Source of the DNA: Stictocephala bisonia | Lineage: Eukaryota; Arthropoda; Insecta; Hemiptera; Membracidae | Length of the DNA: 64,000 nt | Assembly (NCBI GenBank): GCA_035578905.1 | Contig: JAQJVL010000173.1 | Coordinates: 1,010,501 to 1,074,500, forward strand | Reading direction: 5' to 3' | In this document: positions 39,801 to 51,800 of the stretch, piece after piece | How positions within the stretch are numbered: position 1 is the stretch's first letter | How the letters are laid out: each line of letters starts with the position of its first letter | The notes under the pieces: model-generated | Told to the model about the DNA's origin: nothing | The model's input: only the letters and a program-made list of their open reading frames with translations | Databases searched by the model: none | Position numbers and translations under genes: made by a program

Positions 39801-42800
39801 AACCTTTAGCTTTAAATAACCCCACAGAAAAAAATCTGCAGCCAACAAGTCTGGTGAACAAGCAGGCCAAGGAATATCGCCATTCCTGCTAATTAAGCGA
39901 CCAGGAAACGCCAATCTCAGCAAGTCCATCGAATTGTTAGCAGTGTGGCTAGTAGCACCATCTTGCTGTAATAATGTCCGATCATTCACATGTTCGTCAA
40001 GAGCAGGAAATGCAAAGTTCACCAACATCTCAGCATACCGTTCAGAGTTAACTGTTACAGTGTTACTGTTTTCACTTTCGAAAAAGTAAGGACCAACCAC
40101 ACCTTGAGAGGACATTGCGCACCGTACAGTTACCTTTTGTGAATGTAGTGGCTTTTCGTGAAGATTACGTGAGTTATTGTCACTCTAAAACCGAAAGTTT
40201 TGTTTATTGACATACCCACAAAGATGGAAGTGTGCCTCATCACTCATCCATAAATTATGGACTAGCTGTCCATCTTGATCAATTAAATTTAATAACTGTT
40301 GACAAAAGCGTACTCAGCTAATGTAGTGTTGAGGTTTGAGAGCTTGGACAACCTGCATTTTAAATGGATGAAAGTGGAGATCATTCTTCAGAATCCTTCT
40401 TGTGGTTCGGTCACTAAGACCAAGCTCTATACTGTGACGTTTTGCAGATTTTTGTGGACTTCGTGTTATAGCCTCACGCACGCGGTTAACATTCTCAGGA
40501 GTACGAGCCGTCCTTACACTACCACCTCGTTTCTTGGTAACACTAGCAGTTTCTTCAAAATTTCTTACCCACAGGTTAATGGCGTTCGCCGAAGGTACAG
40601 GATCACGCGATAACAAATTGTACTCCCGACGGAAAGCACGTTGAGCACCAACAGCACTATCAGCATTTTTATAAAATGCCTTTACGGCGAAAGCACGGTG
40701 CTCATTCGTTTAACGCAACATGGCGACTGAAAATACCGGCTGTCTGGACGCTCAAGGTCGAGTCCCCCACTCCTCTCGAGCGGTCTGGCGACAGTCACGC
40801 AATATCTTAATCTTCCCGTTTCACTGCCGGACCCTGTACTTTCACTGACGCCATTAAACCATGTTCATTTTTATTTTGAACTAATTAATGTATTTTTTAA
40901 GGGTATGGGATAAGGTACTAGGTACCACAGCCATTAGAAATAATTAACTTTTATATAATATTAATTATTCGAAAATGCGGACTCTCACTCTGCAACGGGT
41001 GCACTGGGGGATTAAATGATGAGCGATAAGTCATAATCAATCAAATAGGTCCTCAGGATATGAGAGCTAAGCCCTTCTTATCGCTGTCTTCTTGGATTTA
41101 CATGTATATAACTGTTGATATGTGTGAGTGTTGTTTTCTGTACATAAGTTGCATACAAGTTGTTGGTTGTAGGTGTCGTGTACGATTAAGGAGTGTGCTG
41201 TTGGAAGGCACGTTCGGCCGAGTGTACAGAGGAACATATACAGAGGAGGGTGGAGAAGAGGAAGTTCTAGTCAAAACTGTGACTGGTAAGTCTTTAAATG
41301 TCATGTCAGCTAAAAAATATATTTGCAGAAAGGAATTAAAAAAAAAAAAAAACAACGTTATTACAATATGATGTATAGGAAATCTGATCCTAGAATGTTG
41401 AATTTTCAAATGTATAGTTTAATATGGTGGCAGCAGGATTAGAGAATTATTTATAAGTCATAAACAGTTTTAATCAGGAAAAATGTCAAAGTTTATACTT
41501 ATGTCAAATTGTTATCTCGGCATGAAGCAATAGAATCTATTATTGAGTTTACAAAAAAAATATTATGTAATGACGAGTATCGAAGTTGTAAAGACCAAAT
41601 AAAGTGTATCTACACCCCTTATATAAATAAATGTATATGGATAAAAGTGACCATAGCTATAGGGCAATGGCTTGTCATGCACCTTGACACGGGTTTGATT
41701 TGTAGTGTAACTATGAAAAATGTTGTCATTGTGCTGTTCCCACGTGTGATTTGATATTACGGTAAGTCATTTGCCTGGCGAACAAAACAAAAATTGTCTT
41801 TGCAAGTGTTTTAAGACCTACATACTTAATTTGGTGCCTCTCACTACGAAAAGTAAACAATTTAACTAAAATAATTTTGTAAAACAAATCAAGAATTTAC
41901 AGTAAACAAACTCGTCTCGTGTATTCTTGACTATGTGATTCTCAGGTAATTTGTTGTTTGTGTCTACATCAGAACAAAAGCAAGTCATCAACCAAAATTT
42001 ATTATCACAACAGCGATAATAAATTTTGCCAATGTTATTTTGTTAAAAAACCAACAGTTTCAATTGTTAATTTACTGGTTAAAGTGAGATAAATATGACA
42101 TTTCTCAAAGACAGATGACTGTTGATGGTCATTTTATGCATTCAGCATATAGATAACGGTTTAACACGCTCACTACTGGTAAAAAATTAAGTGTGTGTGG
42201 GCCATTGCTGAAATATGAAAAATAATAATTCTGCTTCACTTTTATTATTTTTATGCATCAATGCATCTAAAAAGAGGTTATATAGTAAAAAAATACCTTT
42301 TCTAAAAAGAAAAATTTATGACGCACAAGTGCGTTATCAGCATATAGCACAACATCGATCGCTTATGCGGGTGACGCACTTGTGCGTCATTTACCGTTTT
42401 TTGCATGTTGACATAGTATAACACTAAAAAATATATTTTTAATATATTTATGACTAAATAGGCAACAAAATTAAAACTTACTAATAGCAAATAAAGTGGT
42501 AGAAATTCGTAATAATTGTTTCCTTGCAGTCACGAGACATATAATCACAAAAGCAAGTTTGGAAAAGTTTGTCTTTCCTCCAATAGTCCTGCAACGTGGG
42601 CATTCTTACAACTCCCGTATGAAGGAGTAGGCCTAGAAATGTCTTGAACTCATTCAAGGTCAATTCCTTCCAATTTGTTATACGTGACCCTTCCTTTGTC
42701 GTTCCCGATAAAAACAACTCTTCAGCATAAGAGTTTGTTTCTCGTACAATGCCTTCAAGAAATGTGTCATTAACTAACTAATAGTTTAAAATAGTCATAT

Positions 42801-45800
42801 GGTTCGTTATTACCTGGTATAGGTACTATTAGGCCGCTATTTTGTGTAAACAAGAGAGTTTTGATCGAGTCAGGATCGTCAACCCATTCCAATTGACTGC
42901 CTGGTGTAGGTGTTGTGGCTGTTGAGCTACTAGGAGTTGCAACACTGTTTAGGGAAACATCATTTTCGTTGTTGTCCTCGACACTAGTACATTCGTCCTC
43001 AACGACATAATCACTGTCATCTTTATCACAATTATCGGAATCCGGACTTTCCGTCTCATATTCAGAATTAGAATCTACGATCCGATCAATTTCACTCAAT
43101 GTTAAACCTTCTGCCATTTTTAATAAACAATAACAGTTAATTAAAACATCGAAACTAAAAACGAAGTGCACAGCTTTCAAAACTAACCTCTAAACAAACA
43201 CGCCCGGTCGATAAAACAAAGGTTGCTAACCTCTCTACGTTGCAAAATGGCGGGAAATAGAGCAATGCGCTGTGACGCACTTGTGCGTCACCCGCACTGG
43301 CCGCACTGATGTTATGACGCACAAGTGCGTCATCCGCAGTGAACGTGTTAATAAGTGCTTTCAACGTTGGGAAGTTGATAAAAATATATACGGTTATTGT
43401 TTCTGCATTCTAAAGTTTTGTTTCATCCATGAGTAGAATGGTGACCTTGTTAGAAACATTTACACCTACTGTATTAACGTTAAAATATATCTAAACAAAG
43501 TATCTTTGTTGCAGACCAAGCGTCCAGCATGCAGGTGTCCCTATTGCTGCAAGAAGGCATGGCCATGTACGGGCTGAGCCACAAGAACATCCTCTCCGTG
43601 CTGGGAGTGTCCATCGAGGACCACACAGCACCCTTCCTTATCTACCCTCATCAGGGCTATACCAATCTCAAAAGGTACCTGCTGTCATTAAGTAGAACTT
43701 TGTGTTCTTAAATATGTATTTGAATGTAACAATTTCATTACATGTATGTATTAAAAATACTTTTATTACAATGAAGTATGAATCATACCAGTGCTGTAAT
43801 CCAGCTACTTGGTGACAAAGTGTTGTGGAGATTGTAGGCGATAGGATCTATGATCGGTCCTTTTAACACTTATATGGCATCTGCTCAATGATTACTATCA
43901 GCTTGGATACTACTAAAGAAGACTGTGGTGTCAATGTTGGGTGGTAGTCAGTGTCTGGATGTTGTGGAGTGCAAGATGTTGTCAGTGCCGTGCAAGACCA
44001 AATGTGGAATGGTATCTGTCCATCCAGTGGACAGGGATATATGCTAGCACAGGGAGGAAAGAAAGATGTTGCGTCCAACAGTGCACTGAATTTATGTCGA
44101 GTAGTTAGTTCTCCTGTTTGACATGCAGATAGTAGGACCAGCACCTTGTCAGTCCCTTCCTATATTCCCCCTAAATCCTCAAGGATAAACGTAGTAATTA
44201 TTACTCAAGATGTATACATTTGTGCATTAGTTGTAATCTATTTATAACAGCCACTGAGGCGTTAGCTGTGACCATAAGGAAGCGACTTCTGGTTCTTTTT
44301 CTCTGTGATGCTAGCTATGATGTCAAATTTGTAGGAATTTCGTTTAGAACTGAAAAAAATATACTGTATGCAGATGTGGGATGACAACTATGATTCAAAA
44401 AGATATCTCCTGAGGCGAACTGTTTGGCAGTGCCGCAAACGTTTCAATCCATTATGGGCCGTGTGATCTTCCTCATTCATTAATATAATGATTTTCATAA
44501 ATCCGTCCATTAGATGTACAGGCTATGCACACTTAACTGGAGTCCTCATGAAATAAACAGTCAATTAATATCAATTTGTGTGTTAATCATAAATTAAGAA
44601 TAGTTTAAATCCAACTGTGGGGCTTTTTGAAAATGTATAATAACTTCAATATTTGTATCTTCCTGTTGGAGGAAAAAAATGTTGCTAGCATATTGCTGTA
44701 TATTTTTGTAATTTGAGAAGAATGCTTTTGGAACAGTGGATATACATACCATTGGAAGTAATGGCTTGGAAACAACAAATTAATTTCTAATTTAATTTGC
44801 CTTAAATTCGTATTGCTCTTACCTCTTGCATGAACATGAGATTTTAAGTTTTAGAACTACAAGAAACACTCATCTGTCAGTCTTTGAAGAACATTGAAGA
44901 TACTTGTAAGCATTTATTAGATACTTAATTTAAAGTGTTGAATATTAATATAAAAAACTGTAATAAGTAAATAAATGCACATAATCTCACTTAAACTATA
45001 ATGTTTGACATTACAATACAATATTCTTTATTTTACAAATTCATGGAGAATTGCAAATGTGCTACAAACAATAATAAATTATTACAATTAAAACTGTATA
45101 GTTCAAGTCAGATCAGTCATTGATTGATATTCCAAGTCCTCCAGTTTAAAAATTCATCAATTGTGTAAAAAGGGCGTTGAAGGAGCCATCTTTTCAGTGT
45201 ATTCTTGAGGTTCCTTTGGTTTTTTATATCTGCGGGTAAGGCGTTGAAAAGCTTTGCACCCATATAGGAAGGCTTCTCTTCATATAGTCTTGAATGGTGT
45301 CCTGGTAGATTAAAGTCTGCTGCTCGCCGGGTGTTGTATGTATGTAAGTCACTGCCTCTGGTCAAATTGTTCAAGTGGGCATACAATATTGCTTCTAAAA
45401 TATACAGATACACAACGACAAGGATTGAAAGGTCAACAAATGCTGTCCTACAGCTGTCTCTTGGTTGCAATCCTGCCAGTGTTCTGATACACTTTTTCTG
45501 CAGAACAAGGGGTCTTTGTAAATTTGCTGCACTTGTTTTACCCAAACAATAAGACCATAGCGGAGGTGTGCTTCAAATAATGCGTAGTATGCAGTGAGTG
45601 TTACTGTGATGTCACTTATTGATTTAAACCGGCGGATGACATATAATCCAGAGCTTAATTCACCACAGAGGCTGTCTACATGCGATGTCCACTTCAATCC
45701 AGTGTCAATTACTATCCCCAGATATTTAGCTTCCTCCACACTATCAATGTTTGGTAATGCTCCCACTTCATCCTTCCTTCTTCCAAAGACCAGCTGTTTG

Positions 45801-48800
45801 GTCTTAGCTTCATTTATTACCAAGTTGTTGTTGTAGCAATACTGGACAGCCATATTCATTGCGATGTATGCTGAAACATTGAGCTGTTCAGGATTTTTAT
45901 TAGCTAGAAGTAAAGCCGTATCATCTGCATACATGACCGCACTAGAAAATTCTTCCAAGTATCCAGTAAGATGATTTGTAAAAAGTACAAATAGGACGGG
46001 CCCCAGGACTGAGCCTTGAGGCACACCTCTAGTTATTGGTAAGGGGCTAGATCTAACTGTACTGGATATTCTACTGTCTGTATGTACCAAGTCAAGAACC
46101 TGGTGCCTGCCTGTCATATAACTGTTAAACCATCTTGCTGTAGTCCCGACAATTCCAAACGCTTCCAACTTATTAAGCAGTTGACAGTGATCAAGGCAAT
46201 CAAATGCCTTGCTAAAATCTAGCAGCAGTGCAGTAGCATCGCTGCCAGCTTCAAGTTGATCCAAAATAAACTCCACCAAATTTATCACTGCAGTCATTGT
46301 AGATCTGCCTTTTATAAAGCTATGTTGATGACTTGTAAGCATGTTATTTTGCAAAACATGGTTCATGAGGCGGGTGAGCACTATTTTTTCAAACACCTAG
46401 AGAAGGTTGATACCAGGGAGATAGGTCGGTAGTTACTTGCCTCAGAGGTGATGCCCTGTTTGAATAGTGGTATGACTTTAGTCAGTTTGAGATAGGTTGG
46501 GAACTTTCCTTCCGTGAATGACATATTGATAAGGTGAGCTAGTGGTACAACGAGTTCTTCATTGCACATCTTAAGCAGCTTTGAGGACACTTCGTCTATT
46601 CCTGATGATGTCTTAGTTTTAAAAGAAGAAATTACTTTCCCCACCTCTTCTACTGAGGTATGTTGTAGTGTGAGGGGTGGAGCATCATAAGGCTGTGTTA
46701 TTACAGTTGTGGGTTGTCTTAGGTTTGCTGCTAAAGCGTTGTTTGCTGCACTTGTGAATACTAGATTAAGATAGTCTGCAATGTTTTTGGGGTCGTGGAT
46801 TTTCTCTCCACCTGAAGTTATCAATTGTTGTAGGCTACATGATGTTTTTGGCTTTCTTTCACCATTCACTATTGCCCATAAGGTTTTGGACTTGTTATCA
46901 GAACAAGCAATACGATTGGATATTTCCTGTCGCCTTAATTCTTTGAGTTTTAAGTCATACCTTTTCTTTTTACCGGCAGTTTCTTGCTTGTGTTCTAACA
47001 ATCCTGACATGTTGTAGAGGTCATGTGCTCTTAAATACTCCTCCCTCAGCCTTTCTGCTTCTCCATCTAAGACTCTATGCTTTCGTTTATTCTTCACTCT
47101 AGATCGTTTCAGAGGGCATACATGGTTTATTACCATACTGACAGTATTTATAAAAAGGTTGAAAGCCGAGTCAATATCTGAGGCCTCCAGTAGGCCTACA
47201 TCATCCCAAGATTCCTCTCCTAACCTTAGTTTGAGAGCCAACAAATTCCTTCCAGTAAATTGCCGACTTACTTGACCAGATGTTTGTGTTTCAAATTGTT
47301 GGCAGATTACTTCGCAGAGTTGACCAGTATGGTCAGAGATCCCTACATCCAGTACTTTTACAGATATTTTTGTTTCTTCCAAATTAGTACAAACACAATC
47401 GATTGATGACTGTGATGTTGGTGTTATTCGGGTAGGGGGAAGTAACACCCGAAACATATTGTGACTTATTAACATTTCTTCTAACTTGACTACTAAGTTA
47501 ATTCCTGTGCTAAATGCTCATAAAGTACAGCCAACTGTTTTACAACTTCTCTCTAGTTAATTACAGCTCAAGCTCCCTAACAGCTGTTAATTCTCATTCA
47601 GTAATATCTATGGTTTTCTGTTACAGGTTCCTACAAAAGTGCAAACTGTGTCCAGAAGGAGTGGCGCACACCCTTACTACTCAAGAGCTGGTGGACATGG
47701 CCCTGCAGATCATCACGGGGATGCAGTACTTACACAAGAAACGGCTCCTGCACAAAGACTTGGCCAGTAGAAACTGTGTGTAAGTGTGCTTTGAAACTGT
47801 GCTAGTGTCATTTCGGAACGTATTTTTGGCAATTCATTCTTAAGGGTTCTTCCATAGGGGCCGTTCCTAAATTACACAATATCTTTAGGGGGAAGGGGGG
47901 TAGTCGGGAGCGTTATACACTGTTACGGGGGAGGGTGGGGGGTTTCTACACAGCGTTACGTAACTATAACACCTCAACGATTTGTTTGTATTCTTTCACT
48001 AAATTTGACTGTTTTTCCCAAAAATACAAATTCTTTTATTACAAGTTAGTAATATATTCTCTCCCTATTAAAAATCAAACCAAACAAAATTAAAACAATG
48101 ATTATCATAAATAGTAATCTGCATGAAAATAGATGTCAAAAATTGGTGACAGCGTTACGTAATTATTGTAGGGGGATAAGATTACTGTTACAAGTCTGTT
48201 ACACGGTGGTGGGGGGGGGGGGACAGAGGGGTCTGAAAATCTTGATTTTAGCATTATGTAATTTAGGAACAGCCCCATACCAAAAGCCTAGTTTTAAATT
48301 CTCTATAGATCACTCTTAGAATCTTTCTCAAGTTATGTTGTTAGTCACAGTACAGAAAGACCTCTACATACACATTAAATAAATTTCTAGCTAAGTGCTA
48401 CTTGTATGACAAGGACTTACGGCACAACAGCTATCTGCTCATATATCCATACCACTACTGCACTTTGTATACATTTTTAAACTACCTTAAATTTTAAATA
48501 TTTAGAAAGATACATAACATGTTCACTGTGGGAAACGCAATTGTGCGTCAATTTGACCTTGCGCCATGTGCTGACGACGCATTTGTGTCATAGATTACAG
48601 CTAGTTACTACCAATTACTGGCTTAATGTTTAATGTGTGGTTTTATATACAGTGACTTTTGAGGTGTGTTCTTATTTTTAGTTTTAAACAAATTTTTATT
48701 AGGTAATATTCAGGAATGATACATATAGTTTCAGTAAATGTTAAAGGACATCATATTTGATCAGCAGTGAACGTGTTAAACTATACAACTATTTTTTAAT

Positions 48801-51800
48801 AACTTTTATTGAATTAAAATGGAACTAAAAAGTAATTTAAAACAGAGAGATGATGCGGAGTAGGGCTAAGTTAAGCATTGCGCGTTACCGATCTTAAGGA
48901 AGTGTTGCTTTGGATATATTATGATATAAGACAGTAAAAAACTTAAAAATAAAATCACATTACTAATAATCAATACTAAATTAAATTAAATAGCACTAGC
49001 TAAATTAGTTAAAAGAAACACACAAAAGTTAACAACAGAGAATGCACTGGCAGATCTCTCAGTTTGTATTCATATTTTATTGCCATATAATGCCACAATA
49101 CTTTTGAACGATTACAAAATAACATTATAAGGACATTGGCTTACACTGGTATGTTTGTGCAGGGTGGATGACAAACTAAGAGTGCAAATCACAGACAATG
49201 CGCTGTCACGGGATCTGTTCCCGGCAGACTACCATTGTCTCGGAGACAATGAGAACAGGCCAGTCAAGTGGTTGTCGATAGAGAGTCTTACCCAGAAGAC
49301 TTTCTCCACGGCTTCTGATGTTGTGAGTATCATCTCATTTGAGATAGGCCTTCTAAAATTGATTCAGGGACTAGATTAAACTAGTTTATAAAATTATACA
49401 TGCCATCAAATAAATACACAGTAGACATTTGAAATGGACAAGTATTTATAAAATCTTTAATTAAAATTCATTGTTAAGACCCTGGACTACAATATTGACA
49501 AAAAATAGGCCTTACCTAGTCAGATAGTCCAAAATGTTATGTCTAGTACCTAAGCCAGGAAGTGAAGCCAAATGTGTACTTATGTGATTTATGTTTAAGT
49601 ATGTTTGTGTTTGTAATTTTGAGGTGACTTTCAAGATGTAAAGTTTTTGTGGAAACATGTAAATACATGATTTTAGGACAATGTTCTAAGTATAAAATCA
49701 ACATTCTAAGATGAATATTTTTACTTTATCGATGAATCAACACTATCATAAGGTTATTTAAAATGAATTATTCTACATTTTGACATATATCATAACACTT
49801 TATTTAAGATTTTATGATTGGTTGTTAGAAATTAATACGTCATCCTATTTTTAATTAAAATATTGAATTTTTGTTACCTTCTAATAAATTTACTAATAGT
49901 ACCTTGTGTTTCTTCAATATGGAACTTTTTTAGTCTCAAATATAATATATTCAATGTGAGTTTATATTTTACAAATAAAAATATTAACATAAAAATTAAA
50001 TAAAAATATTGCCGGTTTGGTGGCTCAATGGTTAAGGCTTCCTCAATGGCTAAGAACCCTGAGCAAAGCCCAAGGTTCGAATCCCCACTGAGCCAAAGGT
50101 CGGTACTTCACTCGTTGAATAAAGTTCACTCTCAGGCTTGCAAGCCCATATGAACTTGCGAGTGAAGTTTTTTCTGTAACGCAGAAAAATCATTTAGAAA
50201 TATCGGTACATTATATTTTTTATTTGTGGAATATATGAGATTGCTGATTATTTAATCAAGAAGCTGTGCCAATGTAAATACGGTTAATCCTATTTAAAAT
50301 TATTTACATAAAATCACTGCTACATCAATAATGGTGTGTAATATATACTGTTTTTATTATGTTATACTACTTTGTTGGAAAAAGTTATGTGACAATTATA
50401 CTCAATTCAACAGTGGGCCTTTGGAGTGTTGCTGTGGGAACTAACAACGTTAGCCCAGCAGCCATACGTTGAGATCGATCCTTTTGAGATTGCAGCCTAC
50501 CTTAGAGACGGCTACCGCTTAGCACAGCCTGTCAATTGTCCGGATGAGCTGTAAGTTGTGGAAAATACTGTAACTCTACAGCTAAATATTGTTTCAAGAG
50601 ACATTTAATTCCTAAATAATATGAGTTCATGAGTTCTGATGAGTTCAGACCTCAAATTACCATAGATCAACAAGTTTTTTGAAATATGAAAACTAAAAGA
50701 TCACATAGTTTCACGAGATTGCACAGATATTATATTTAGAATACATAAATAAATATAAAAGTCAAATACCTTTTACTGACTGACTAATTGATCTCAGTTT
50801 TTCAGAACCCTTCAAATGACGTTCATTTTTTAACGACAGACCATGCCTTAAATTTCACGTCATATAGTATGTTCGGTCTAACGTAACGAAGATATCTAGG
50901 CACCAGTGGAAAAAGGACAAGTTTATCTTTCTGATCAGCTCACTTTTATTTTGATCCTTTTTGTTTTGCAGACGTGATTGTTCATGTAATATGCTTAATG
51001 CCAATGCTAATGTATTACACTAATAAACATTATGGAAAAAACTCGGCCCTGCGGGCCTCACCAGGGGGCAAGCCCCCTGGACCCCCGGATCTTTTTGCTT
51101 AGAGCCTACGGCTAAAATTCAAGAAACATGGAACATGCTTTAGCTGAAAACAACGAATTTTAGATTTCATGTAAGGAATTACAAAAAATATAAACATATC
51201 TTAAAAATATAAATATATCTTTACTTTTTAAATTTTATTGTTTCGCGGCTCAGGTTCTTACTCACGCGATGACTCATTACCACCTTGAAAGGAAGTTAAT
51301 TATTATTATTATTATCTTATATAATCCTATAGGACTTAATTTTGTATATTTTTAACAAGAGTTGTCATGGAAACTAAAGATGTACTTTGATGAACACTTG
51401 CAAATAAAATCATTATTGAAGTCAACACTGATATGTCATTGTGTTTTCATGGTTACGCGTCACCTTCCCGCGTCACCCTCCCGCGTAACGTTTTCAGGCA
51501 GTTAGGTCAAGACTAAAGCATGTTCCATGCTAAAACTATTCAACCCTTTATATTTTCTAAAAGTAGACAAAATTTAGCAACTTTTGATTATCTTGGAATA
51601 TAAAATTGTTTAATATTTTATTTATTTCCTACGTATGGTCCTCCCTTTTTTAGATGTGTTATAATTGTATTTTCTTATTATTTTACATATAACAAACAAT
51701 ACAATTTTTTTTCAAGGTTAATCATATTTGTATAGTATTCTTTGTTATGTCATGATAGAAATGATGTATAAATTTATAGTATTTGAATATTTTATAGTTG

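Noticed and set aside
42302..42421. Palindromic GACGCACAAGTGCGTC as a free-standing operator
   Set aside because: All copies lie within the TTAA-flanked piggyBac-type element or its MITE, so they belong to the transposon.
50011..50090. A functional tRNA gene
   Set aside because: Box A and box B are present, but the sequence does not close an acceptor stem. It continues into the SINE body shared with five other copies.
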